Below are positions 24,606 through 35,116 of a DNA stretch of 64,000 nt, piece by piece; positions within the stretch are counted from its first letter, which is position 1, and each line of letters begins with the position of its first letter. The notes below the pieces were generated by a model. It saw only the letters and a program-made list of their open reading frames with translations, made no database searches and was not told the origin of the DNA. The position numbers and the translations under genes are program-made. The stretch spans positions 1,984,001-2,048,000 of the forward strand of contig JAHYIO010000037.1 of assembly GCA_020543525.1 (NCBI GenBank), written 5' to 3'. This DNA is from Coriolopsis trogii. Its lineage: Eukaryota; Basidiomycota; Agaricomycetes; Polyporales; Polyporaceae.

Positions 24606-25232
24606 CTACTGTGAACGTGCAGGCAAAGTGCCGTCTTCCCAACGCTTGAGGATGTTATGTTGGAAGACACCCATGTCGTCGTCGGCGAATATGCGCAGCC
24701 TCTCCAATCGCCGCTCTCGTAGCTTGTTTTTGGGAAGCATACCAGATACAGCTTGGCGGATGATCTGGGGACAAGGAGAATATGAATGAAAGGCCGACAC
24801 AGGAGGAGCGCATGTACGCACCTCATCCGGTTTCCTCCGCATCATGTCCTTGTACTGGATTTCCTTCAACCCTCCCGGGTACATCGTGTGGTGCCTGTAC
24901 ACCAACTGCTGGGCTTTCTTCCCAGTAACCTTGATGTTCTTCGCATTCGTCACCACGACGTAGTCACCACAGTCCGCTAAGGAGCAGTCGGTCTCCTATA
25001 TTATTACCACCAGTACGATAAGAGAGCGTACCACCAGGGTCGTATATAGGCTTGTGCTTGCCCATGAGCACGATGGCAATCCGTTCTGCAAGCTTTCCGA
25101 GGACGCGTTCGGAGGCGTCGACGTGATGCCATACACGAGCATAGGCTAGCGCAGTCTGTATATTGTAGCATTGTTAACCAAAATAATGCCGTATTTGCGG
25201 AGGCCACGTACGTTTCCAATCGCCTGCGACAT
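24606..25232 (-). CDS. MRPL23: Mitochondrial large-subunit ribosomal protein uL13m
   Basis: Component of the mitochondrial 54S/39S subunit. Spliced reading: MSQAIGN, then [20 protein letters not shown], then [41 protein letters not shown], then [20 protein letters not shown], ending GTLPARSQ. The GKHKPIY...DCGDYVVV and [10 protein letters not shown] motifs are diagnostic of L13. The first exon is only 21 nt. The intron between YDPG and ADCGDY needs the acceptor CTTAG near 24977, since the nearer candidates give a frameshift. No separate presequence is seen, as in yeast Mrpl23. Divergent from RRP43 over 183 bp. About 160 residues. Confidence 0.93.
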
Positions 25233-25415
25233 GGTCTCTGAAGGCGAACTGGGGAGAAGTGGAAGTCGGTGGCAGAGAAGTAGGTAGACGCCCAGCTCGA
25301 CTCGTCCATGCTCTTCCGGCAACCAAACGTCGGCAAGATTCGACCCGCTTTTTGCATACTTCTTGCCATCGCGTTTTGGTTGTGCGCCCGGACTCGCCTT
25401 TGGGAATCACAGTTC
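25233..25415. promoter_or_regulatory. Shared divergent promoter of uL13m and RRP43
   Basis: Only 183 bp separate the two start codons, so both promoters and 5' leaders overlap here. No TATA box. Confidence 0.4.
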
Positions 25416-26930
25416 ATGGCTGCCGCGGCATCATCGTCGACATCGAACCCAGCCGCCAGTCCGTCGGGCCTGAGCACGAGCACGGCGGAACAGGACGCGC
25501 TCAAGGCCCTCACGTTCCAACGCCTACACCCGAAAACATATCTCGAGCGATTCCTTGCGGAGAACGTCCGCCCCGATGGGCGAGACTTGGACGAGTGGAG
25601 AGACGTGTCGGTCAATGTGGGTACGTCTCCGTTTACGCTCTATTTCGTGTCCCCTCCCCCTCCCCCTCTACATGCACCGTAGATATTCCCCCTTTTTTCG
25701 AGGCCGGGTGGGAACGTTGAGAATTATACCAGGATGTGTTTTCTGCCACAAAGGGCGAGTAAAATGTGATTGACGAGGGGAAGGTACACTATGACCTTCG
25801 ACTATTCAGCGGCGCAACTGGGGGAATGCCCGACTACAGACGACGCGCGACTGACCGTCGCGTCGTCTCCGCGCACCTCATCTCATGCACTGTCCTCGTA
25901 AGTCTCGGCACTTCAACTCAACGATTTCTGCACTCTAGGGTCTATCTCTACCGCGGACGGCTCAGCCCTCGTCCGGCTCGGGTCGACGACCGTCGTATGT
26001 GGCGTAAAGGCAGAAATCGCGGAGCCAGAGCTCGACCGCCCAGGGGAGGGCTTCCTCGGTATGTTCAACCTCCAGTCGCGCTCCCTTCCGTCTCCTCAAC
26101 CTCCGTGTGTGATCGCGCGCACCGTGCAGTGCCGAATCTGGACCTGCCCGCTATATGCTCCCCGCGGTTCAAACCGGGCCCACCGACGGACGAGGCACAG
26201 GTACTGTCTGACCGGCTCAACGACGTCCTTGTCTCGTGAGTACGATGTCTGTGCTCTTCGTTTCTTGTGTGTAGGGACCTCAACTCGACTTGCGCGACTC
26301 GCACAGATCTGGGGTGGTCTCGACGAAGACACTGTGCATTGAGCCGGGTAGGGCTGCGTGGGTGCTATATGTAGACGCGACGTGCATCAACTATGATGGG
26401 AACGCGTTCGACGCGACTTTGCTTGCGATGGTAGCGGCGTTGAAAAACAGTGAGTGTGTTCACTTTTCTTCGTGAACCCGTTGGGTATGGTAGTGGATGT
26501 GGGACTATATGTGACATGTGCATGCGCATTCAGCGAAACTCCCGAAAGCAACGTGGGACGAAGATCGCCAACGGACTGTATGCTCGCGGAAGGCGATGAT
26601 GCCCCTCCAGCTGGACCGACTGCCAACGTCGTACTCGTTTGGAATCTTCGATGGGTGAGCACTTACACTGATCGTCTCACTTGATCATCGTCCCGCTCAC
26701 TCGTCGCGCGACCCAGCACGCATATACTCGCTGACCCGACGTCATTCGAGGAACCGCTCCTCGACACGACCATTTCGGTAGTCATTGACGAGAACGCGGG
26801 CCTGACGTCCGTCATGCAACTTGGCTTGGGCATCATGGGAGCGGGCACGGAGGATGTGCTCTCAAAATGCATCGATGAGGCTAAAACCTGCTGGGCACAG
26901 TCGCGTAACGATGTGTTCGGCGCGTCGTGA
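25416..26930 (+). CDS. RRP43: Exosome core subunit Rrp43 (EXOSC8-like)
   Basis: RNase PH-fold subunit of the six-membered exosome ring, catalytically inert in eukaryotes. Start ATG at 25416 ([15 protein letters not shown]). The family blocks follow in order: [125 protein letters not shown], and [15 protein letters not shown]. The stop is at 26928-26930. The last residues ([13 protein letters not shown]) are unlike other Rrp43 tails. The intron after VNVG is long (about 25621-25938) for this genome and includes an open stretch that cannot be joined in phase. Start and domain order are firm; two or three small introns in the middle are approximate. Confidence 0.9.
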
Positions 26931-27527
26931 TAGGGCCCACAGTGGCGTGGAAGGTGATGGCGGGAGGACCACGAGTCAGGGTCTGCTTTTTTGTGCCCTG
27001 CGTTTGGTGGGTCTTCTATCAGAGCGACGGCACCTCAGTCTGGTCTAGCGGTATGTGGGTCTGGTTCAGAGCTTATCGCCCATTGGGCGCGTGAATGTAT
27101 ACTGATTATGGTTTGCGTTGTCTGCCAGCGTTTGTGTCCGTCAGAAGATGCCATTCGAAGTGTGGTTTCGGCGCGGTGTCGAAGCCTTAATGAACGTACG
27201 AATGATATCGGTAACTCTCTCGTGGCACGTTGTACTAGCATCAAGGGTGCAGTCTTCCGCAGGCCTCAAGGCTTGATGACATGCATGCCAGGTACCGGTG
27301 ACACCTGGATGGACCATCGCTTCCATATACTTGTAATTGTTGAGAAAGGTGCGATGACCGAATGTGCGTGATGACCTGAGCCAGGTCATTGAGGTAGGGA
27401 GAGGAATCACCCAAGGTAGGATTCTGCTGCCCTGCCCCTGTGCATCCTGATCCAGAAGGCGACGGTGAATGGGAACCGGGGTATTCATAGCATATGAGAC
27501 ATCCACTGGATTATACAGGTACCAAAC
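26931..27527. other. Intergenic between convergent RRP43 and dioxygenase A
   Basis: 597 bp, no convincing frame or RNA. Serves as the 3' flank of both genes. Confidence 0.5.
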
Positions 27528-28556
27528 TCAAAGCAGGGTCAACTTCAACTCGTGACGCCCAACAGCGACAACATCCCGGTCAACTCCATGCGCTCTCAGT
27601 CTCTCGTTCCACTGCTTGATGGTTTGAGCGGTGTCGATATCGTCCGAGGGGAGCTCTGGGAGATGGTGGAAACTCTCCCCTCCGTTAGCCGCACCGATCG
27701 CCCAGCAGGTAGCCATGTTCTGATGGGGAGGAGAACGCATTGCTTGTGCGCTACAACCAAGCGTTGAGGATCTCGCACATCGATCGCAGTGAGTACTCTC
27801 AACCCAAAAAACCAACTCACAAGTCGATATTCATATGCTCGGCGTTATTCCCAGGGCAGACATACACCTGCGTCGTCATCGGCGCATGCTTCCCTTTCAC
27901 CCCCGTGGCGACGAGGTGGACGTGCCCGGCTCGCTGCCCGAGGAACGGCGCGCTGTAGTCTGCAGGCCGGACGGTGAGGATCTCGGCGCGGCCGCGCGCG
28001 TCGGTGGTGATCTTGCCGCGCAGCGTCCAGGACGCGAAGTAGTAGCTCCCCGTGGAGTCGGCTTGCCAGGCGTCGATGGTCGCGTGCGGGATGGGGTCGC
28101 CTTTAGTGTCCTTGATGTCGAGGATGAGCAAGAAAGGGCCGTCCCCTATGCAATGGTACGAAGAGGGGGGGTGGATGCGTGTCAGCCTGGGACGATGGGA
28201 GACGAAAGCAAAGTTGCACTCACTTTGCAGCAGTTCATTGGGGGCGAGAACGGCCTTTCCATCGTCAATGTTCCGTCCAGGGGCTCCAAGGATGTAGAAC
28301 GGACCTTTAGGAGATCGTCAGAAGCTCCTGATGATGAGACCGTACCTACTATGGTGCGTGCAATCCGACTCGAGAAATGCAGATGCAGACCTTCGATGTC
28401 ATCGTTCTGATTCTTCCCCCTGAAGCCCCATTTCCAGGAGAGCGGGTTGTCGATCACGACCAGCACGAACGCGGAGCGGACGAAGCTGACGAGCCGTTTG
28501 AAGAGGCTTATGCCAATGTACGGCGCCCAGTCGGCGGCGGTGGGTACTTGAGCCAT
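27528..28556 (-). CDS. Intradiol ring-cleavage dioxygenase, copy A
   Basis: Non-haem Fe(III) enzyme that opens catechol-type rings between the two hydroxyls, acting on lignin-derived or other aromatics. Spliced order: MAQVPTAADWAPYIGISLFK, NDDIE then GPFYILGAPGRNIDDGKAVL, then ILDIKDTKGDPIPHATIDAW, QADSTGSYYFASWTLRGKIT. Iron ligands by homology are the Tyr in TGSYY, the Tyr in RPADY and the two His in QRAGHVHL; the Arg just before them is also kept, as is MTTQVYV. Introns separate NDDIE from GPFY, LLQ from DGPF, and HMNIDL from the last exon (SPPHQNMATCWAIGAANGG to KLTLL). About 260 residues, without the long N-terminal linker domain of bacterial catechol dioxygenases and without a signal peptide. 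Copies B and C share the intron positions. TATA box about 95 bp upstream of the start. Confidence 0.88.
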
Positions 28557-28971
28557 CGTGAACGGTGTGGGCAGACGAAGCTCAGCGAAATAATGGGTGG
28601 TCGTCTGGTGAGAGCTTTGCGTTCTGCGCGCGCAAGCCCGTCTGGATCTTATATATTGTGTCCGTCGATGACAGGGCGGGAAAGTTTGCGTGTATTGCGC
28701 GAGAGGCGCGTGCGAAGAGGAGGTATGTCTGGTGACCAGAGCATTCATTTCGTGGTCTCGACTGACAAGCATGATTATCATATGGCATTCCGTGGGACCT
28801 CGTAGTCAAAAAGTGTATTCGCATTGACTAGATGTACGACCTGTGTACTCCAGGGAACCCGGCGCGTGCATGATCCACCAAGTGCCGTCTACATTCGTAC
28901 GTGATGATCAACCTAAACAGCGACCGAACACGACGTTGCGCTGACTGGTTCTGCTCGTACATGGATACAAC
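28557..28971. other. Promoter of dioxygenase A and 3' flank of copy B
   Basis: 415 bp. Apart from the TATA box listed separately, it contains no recognised element. Confidence 0.45.
28645..28660 (-). promoter_or_regulatory. TATA box of dioxygenase A
   Basis: The minus strand reads CACAATATATAAGATCC about 95 bp upstream of the ATG at 28556. A matching element sits at a similar distance in copies B and C. Confidence 0.55.
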
Positions 28972-29990
28972 TCAAAGCAACGTCAACTTCAGCTCATGAC
29001 GCCCAATTGCAAGTACTTCTCGATCGATCCCATGAGCTTTCAACCTCCCGTTCCACTGCTTGATGGTCTCGATGGCTTCAATGTCGTCGCTCGGAAGCTC
29101 GGGGAAGTTGTGGACCTTTTCTCCGCCATTAGCCGCACTGATCGACCAAAAGGTGGCCATGTTCTTGTGCGGCGTCTTGCGCATATACTGGGCGCTGTCC
29201 CAGTCAAAATCAAAACCTTCCGTCAGCCATCCCTCTCCCTCGATACTCAAGCGTTCATGGTGGGCGTGCTCGGGAGACAGCACTCACAAGTCGATGTCCA
29301 TGTGCTCGGCTCTATTCCCAGGGCACACGTAGGCCTGCGTCGTCATCGTGACGTGCTTGCCCTTGACTCCGGAGACGACGAGATGGACATGTCCGGCGCG
29401 CTTCCCGCCGAATGCGCCGTAGTCTGCAGGCCTAACGGTGAGGATCTCAGCGCGCCCGCGGGCGTCGGTCGTCACATTCCCGCGCAGCGTCCAGGACCGG
29501 AAGTAGTAGCTCCCGTTGCAGTCTGCCTGCCAGGCATCGACGGTCGCGTTCGGGATGGGATTGCCTTTGGCATCCTTGATGTCGAGGAGGAGTAGGACGG
29601 GGCCGTTCTCTATTGGCTTTTGGTCAGCCTCGCCTCTCTGGGATGTGGTGCGTCGCCTCGGGACGACGGGACTTACTGCGTAACATGTCTGGAGACGCGA
29701 GGACCCCCTTCCCCTCCTCGATATCCCGACGAGGCGATCCCTTGATGTAGAATGGCCCTTCAGGTGCGAAGCCAGTCGGCTGGGTCAACGAGACGTCCCC
29801 CGACTCCTATAGCTAAGCACACACCTTCAATGTCGTCGTTGGGGTTCTTTCCTGTGAAGCCCAGCCACCAGTACACTGGAGTGTCTACGACGCAAACTAC
29901 GAAGGTAGACCGGACGAAGCTGAAGAGCCGCCTGGGGAGGCTGATACCAAGGTACGGAGCCCAGTCTGCGGCGGTGGACAACTGAGACAT
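28972..29990 (-). CDS. Intradiol ring-cleavage dioxygenase, copy B
   Basis: Tandem paralogue of copy A. Opens MSQLSTAADWAPYLGISLPR; then GPFYIKGSPRRDIEEGKGVL; then LLDIKDAKGNPIPNATVDAW, QADCNGSYYFRSWTLRGNVT; then RPADYGAFGGKRAGHVHLVV, with the same Tyr, Tyr, Arg, His, His set; MTTQAYVCPGN; last exon YMRKTPHKNMATFWSIS to KLTLL. All splice junctions join in phase, so the gene is intact. Relative to copy A, the loop between the second ligand Tyr and the histidine pair differs in sequence but not in length (GAFGGKRAG against SAPFLGQRAG, one position uncertain). A C-terminal region before the last exon contains a longer readable stretch (about 29185-29280) that may be intron. Cytosolic by the lack of a signal peptide. 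Confidence 0.88.
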
Positions 29991-31724
29991 GATGCAGGGA
30001 GATGAAGATGTAGAGTGTGAGAGGTTTGAGTTCCAAAAGCTCGAGCTGCCTCGGTTCTTATATGATACTCATCTCGAGCACCACAGGCGGAGCGGGTGTA
30101 TGCGTGTGATGGGCATCGAGGTGCTCGCGAAGAGTGGGGTTCTGGTACTCGATGTGCTATATCATCCTTTTATGGTTCAAACTCACCACCATATCAAAGC
30201 TTTGACGCTGCCGTCGTTTCACAATTCAACGAGGCCTGGAAGGCGGTACTGCATGGTAGCGTGTAAGCAGGATGCCAAACGTATCCGTATAAGATCATAC
30301 TTTCTTGTCAGGCCGCACTCGTACCACACCAAAACACGAAAACCAACACCGAGGCTCCATGCAGCTCAATGTGTAGGCTTCAAGTTGGGCGTTCGGTCGG
30401 TCGCACGTCTCTAGCAGATGTCGTCAAGAAGCGGTCTCAAACACCAGCTCTCGTTGGTCTAGGCCTCCGATATGAGACACTCACATTCATGGTGGACTCC
30501 ACAGTCTTGCAGTTGGGTGAGGTCGTAGTCAGTCCTGACTCACCGTGCATGACCCGCTCGTCATAAGCCACGGAATTTATTGCCCTTCATGTACGTGTAA
30601 CCGCACCAGCACGCAACATCTTTTCGGGTATTGGCCAAAAGTGCGTACTACAGGGTATGCCCACCGACGATGGGACGTGGGTTCAGGAGGCCAGTTGCGT
30701 CGATAATACTAAACCATGTCAACTAGTCTAGCTAGATTGATGAATAACTAGAATAGGCGATGTTATATCTCGTCAGACTGATAGCGTGTACTGGAGTTCG
30801 CATGATGAACGAACCTTCGGGTGATTGTGCACCTTGCTTCGTCCAATGTTGTCCACCGCTCCTGCTTAGTTGTCGGAAACAGCGCTGGCAAATATTGATT
30901 AGCCCGCGAACCCCAGCTGAATCATCTGGAGCTTGCAGACGTCTCGAGGTGCGTCAGGCGACATCATAGCCGATGTTGATCGGCGGCAGCGAGTCTGATG
31001 CCTGCAGGGATAGTCGACGGTTCCCACCGCAAAGTCCGAGCGGACCTATAGGCATGCTGTAACGGCTTGAGCGAGAGTGTGCACATTCTTTTAGGATATA
31101 ATGTTACAACTTATCATAAGGGCATAAGTAGTGACCGCCTTTCATCTCCTCAACATCCCGTGACCATCCAACTGCCAGTATATATCATAGTATGGTCTGT
31201 GGAATGCTGCCGGTGAGAACTGCATCTGGTGATTGTCAGCCGCACGATTGTGAAGCAATATACTACTCTCACGGCTGTTTAGAAAGATGTAGCAAATCTT
31301 ATCGTGTCGAGTTCTTATAGAAAGTCATAGGAAAGTCTCTCGTCCGAGGGGGTAGCTAATCGGAAAACAAGCGCGCGTCCGATCCTGGAGTCGGTGGGTT
31401 TGGTTGGAGCTAGCCGACGACCGGATTAGGGAGTATAGGCGCCGCGCCATCCCAACTACACTCCGTACCACCACTACGTCGAACAAAGACTACTCCGGTC
31501 GGGTTCCTCCAGCTGCGTATCGTACTTTAAAGGCAAATTCAACTCAGCGCATATTTGTGTCACCTCATGCATATGCCGAATGTCGACCGAGGCTCGAGAC
31601 CTAGACATGCGGATTCTCTAGGTACGTGTCACTGTTCTCCCGGTTCAGTACACTAGGAATTGTCAGACTCATGATCGAGAACCGCGTACAATGTCGTACA
31701 TGCTAGATGTCTCGAGTATTTGAC
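29991..31724. other. Gene-poor spacer, 1.7 kb
   Basis: Separates dioxygenase copies B and C, four times the A-B gap. It is AT-richer than the coding neighbours, with only short random frames. No terminal repeats, transposase motifs or dioxygenase fragments were recognised. It may be eroded transposon or a lost gene; nothing in it shows which. Confidence 0.45.
30054..30066 (-). promoter_or_regulatory. TATA box of dioxygenase B
   Basis: The minus strand reads GTATCATATAAGAACC about 70 bp upstream of the ATG at 29990. Confidence 0.5.
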
Positions 31725-32701
31725 TCAAAGCAAGGTCAGCCTCAGCTCGTGACGACCGACAGCGACAACATCCCGACCAATGCCATGGGCCTTCGTTCTC
31801 TCGTTCCACTGCTCCAAGATATCAGCAGCCTCGATGTCGTCTCTGGGGAACTCTGGAAAGTTATGAAACTTCTTTCCGCCGTTAGCCGCACTGATTGACC
31901 AAAACGTTGCCATGTTCTGGTAAGGCGTCTTGCGCATGTACCCCGCACTGCAGCAGCCGACATTTGCCTTCAATATCGAGGAGAGTGGGTGCGATGGCGG
32001 AACTTACACGTCATTGTATCTGTTCATGTGTTGTTTGTTATTACCGGGGCATACGTAGGCCTGAGTCGTCATCGGCGCGTGTTTGCCCCTTACGCCAGAC
32101 ACGCGGAGGTGGACATGGCCGGCGCGCTTGCCATAGTCCGCAGGCCTAATAGTGAGGATCTCAAGCCTCCCGCGTTCATCCGCCGTCATCTTCCCGCGCA
32201 GGGTCCAGGATGCGAAGTAGTATTCCCCCACGGAGTCGGCGTGCCAAGCGTCGACAGATGCGTTCGGGACGGGGTCTCCCTTGGTGTCCTTGATGTCGAG
32301 GATGAGTAGGAAGGGGCCCTCTTCTGAACTCATTTTGTCAGCTTTCGTGAGTTGGGGCCTGTAGACTAGAGGTACTGACTGTTCAACATCTCTTTGGGGG
32401 CGAGGACCGCCTTGCCGTCGGCTATATCCCGCCGAGGCGACCCGAGGATGTAGAACGGTCCTGCGGGTTTGGCAAGAGAAGCTGGGTAAACGACTCGCAA
32501 CGTTCTTAGTTTGGCAAGACGACCGTGCAAACCTTCGATGTCATCGTTCGGGTTACGGGTACCTCTGAACCCCAATCTCCAGCTCAAGGGATTGTCCACT
32601 ACGAGCATCACCATCGTGGAACGGACGAAGCTGATGAGCCGCAGGAAGAGGCTTATGCTGATGTAGGGAGCCCAGTCTGCAACGGTGGAGATCTGAGCCA
32701 T
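31725..32701 (-). CDS. Intradiol ring-cleavage dioxygenase, copy C
   Basis: Third paralogue. Opens MAQISTVADWAPYISISLFL; GPFYILGSPRRDIADGKAVL; ILDIKDTKGDPVPNASVDAW, then HADSVGEYYFASWTLRGKMT, then RPADYGKRAGHVHLRVSGVR. It has the ligand Tyr/Tyr/His/His set, but only five residues separate the second Tyr from the first His, against about ten in copies A and B. The sequence after the TTQ motif also diverges (CPGNNKQHMNRYNDV). Introns lie at the same places; the second uses a GTCAGT donor. The last exon ends ELRLTLL. The loop deletion lies beside the active site, so substrate range or activity may differ. No nonsense or frameshift, so it is probably functional. Confidence 0.87.
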
Positions 32702-33738
32702 GCTCGCTGGAGGGCAAATGAAGACGAAGTATGGGTGTTGTGAGTGTTTGGTTGGTCATGAGTGGTTGTGTTGGTCTTTTATATCTCGTCAGTGACGCAT
32801 TGGAGACGTTTGCTCAAGGCAATGTGCGTGTCGGCGTGCGTAGCGGGGTCTCAACGTATCCGCAGACAGTGAGTCCAGTGGGACCGAGGGAAAGCGATCC
32901 CACGGGAGCGATGGTTGGTAAGGTTCTGGTCAATTGCGATTCCTAATGGCACTCATAGTTCCACCCTCGTTTGGGCTATGTATCATCTGCCTGTAGGCGA
33001 TATTGGTGATCCACCTTTGAGTACGTGTATGTGTCTCTGAAGTCAGACTATTGGTTCAAGGCATGGGAAGTGGTTCGCATGCGGGTGTCGTTCGCCCTTG
33101 TTCTTCCGCCCCCTCTTGCGTACTGCACCGCACTGCACTGGTGGTCTGCTGCGTTAGGAAACAATATTACCTGTTGTCCCTCAAGCTGAATAATGTGCAC
33201 TTCTTGAGCAGATCGGCCGTGACCACTAACCATTTATTCGTGTGGTAGGCTGGGAAGTTGTTCGCACGGAGTGCCACGAAGGTCGCGTTCAAAGCGCATC
33301 CTCCGCCCTTGTATGCAGCCGCGCGGCGAGTAAGCCGTTGGTTGGCCGTCGAGGCCAGAAGTCCAGGGGGAAGCCGCTATTGCAATACCCACCGCAGCCA
33401 GCCATACCATCAACGACCGTTGCCGACAGATCGTGATCATCGCAGGACCGATCCTACTGGACTCTCGGGCTCAGGGCAAACAGGGACACCATGGAAGGGA
33501 AAGGTAGATCTATTTAATATTCAATACACATGCACAGGATGCCGCCGAGAGAACACAATCCAGAAGAACACGCTGACCGCGACACTACTCCCGAGCATCT
33601 TCGCCCGCTCGTCGTATCGGGACCAGCCATGGCCATTAGTGCTACCGAGTCTTTTATCGATCCCATCGCCTCGCACCGCCCTCCTCCTCTGCCCATGCGC
33701 GTGTGTATGTGCGCCGGGCGTCGGACTCGTGTGCGGGA
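32702..33738. other. Intergenic between dioxygenase C promoter and AA9 3' end
   Basis: 1.0 kb. Beyond the TATA box listed separately I see only short unsupported frames on both strands. Confidence 0.45.
32772..32784 (-). promoter_or_regulatory. TATA box of dioxygenase C
   Basis: The minus strand reads GAGATATAAAAGACC about 75 bp upstream of the ATG at 32701. Confidence 0.55.
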
Positions 33739-35013
33739 TCACAAGCATTGAGAGTAGTAGTCTGCAGGAGGCGTCGACGGCGTTCAGCACGAGGGCAGGG
33801 CTGCGAGACGATAGGCAACTGGGACGTACCGTTCTGAGCCTTGCAAGAGAAGGGCGCGATGCACGCGGTCGGGCCCGAGTAGCCTTGGCCGCCGCACTGT
33901 CCGAACTGACCGACGGTGCCGACGGTGGAGGTCTGAGCGGGCGGAGCGGCGGAAGTGCTCGAAGGGCGGACGGTCGACTGCAAGAGAAGAGACACATGTG
34001 AGCAAATTCCCATCGCACGTCTGGACCGGAAGAGGCTACGTACGGCCGGAGGGGGAGCGGGCGAGCCAGTGCCGCTGCCGTAGAGCGGGGGCCCGGGGAT
34101 GATGTAGGTCGTCTGCGACTTGGCCTCGTTGGTGTAGAGGTTGACGGTCACTGTGTCCCATCGCTATAAGTATCGCTGCCACGACGGACGATCAGCACCA
34201 GCCAAGAAAAGCGCACGTACAGCCGGGGTCGTTCGCGGAGTACGCGCCAGGGAAGGAGACGAGCTCGTCCGCGGTCGGCTGGCGGTTCCCGCCACCGGTG
34301 ATCTGGATCTGCGCACACTCGGGGTAGAGCTGCGCGGGGAGCGAGTGCAGCGCGATCGTCTCGAATCGGATCAGGTAGTTGCCGGACGGGACGGAAGCTG
34401 GGATCGTCGACGTCCACGTCGAGTTCTGGTCGACCATCTTGCCCGAGCCCCAGTAGCCGTCTGCGATGGTGCCGGAGAGGAGACCGGCCTCGTCGATCTT
34501 GAACCACTTGAGCGAGTTCGCGTTCACGCCCGTGCATGTGCTGCCCGGGCACTGCGCGAGGTAGGTGAGCATGGGGCCGTACGGGTGAGGCCAGACTTGG
34601 TTCCAGAACGCCTTGATGGGCGAGCCGGCGGCGACGGTCGCGGTCAGCTGGAGAGCACCAGAGCTGCCGTCGTTGTTGCACGCGACAGTCGGGTCAGTCG
34701 GGTCCTGGATTGGGTTGCTATACAGCACACAAGTCAGTCTCGCCGAATCCTCGGCGAAGACAACTACTGCTACGCACTAGCTGGACCATGGGCGCTGGAT
34801 GGACGTCTGCCCGGCAGGGGAGTTGTAGGGCTGTACAGAGCGTTGGGTATATCAGAATTCGGGCTAGCGAATGACAGAGGATAGAGGAAATGCACGTACA
34901 GCCCATCCTTGGAAGGTCTGACCGCCGATCTCGTACGAGAGGACACCGCCGTGGGCGAGGGCCTTCGGGAGAGCGATCGAGGCAAAGGTGACGAGGGCAG
35001 CGAAGGCGAACAT
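33739..35013 (-). CDS. AA9 lytic polysaccharide monooxygenase with CBM1
   Basis: Secreted copper enzyme that oxidatively breaks cellulose. The signal peptide MFAFAALVTFASIALPKALA ends exactly before HGGVLSYEIGGQTFQGW, so the mature protein starts with the copper-binding His. The second brace His lies in WPHPYGPMLTYLAQCPGS. The conserved distal block is ETIALHSLPAQLYPECAQIQ, with the axial Tyr and its Gln/His partners. Catalytic-domain cysteines are present (ACNN, STCTG, PECAQ). A Ser/Thr/Pro linker (about 34070-33945) leads to a C-terminal CBM1: GQFGQCGGQGYSGPTACIAP then CKAQN, spliced in phase to DYYSQCL. At least five introns; the stop is at 33739-33741. Length about 340-350 residues. Of the accessory genes here, it has the clearest extracellular signature. 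Confidence 0.93.
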
Positions 35014-35103
35014 CTCGGCTAGCTGGTGTTGAGCTCGGAAGCGGGCGGTGGGGCAACTGCTGAAGGAGCTGGGGAGCCTGGAGACCATTCAGCTGCCCCG
35101 CGG

Positions 35104-35116
35104 GGTCCTTATATGG
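35104..35116 (-). promoter_or_regulatory. TATA box of AA9 gene
   Basis: The minus strand reads GAGCCCATATAAGGACC about 95 bp upstream of the ATG at 35013. Confidence 0.55.

Noticed and set aside
26405..26412. ACGCGT inside RRP43 as a regulatory site
   Set aside because: Within coding sequence and expected by chance.
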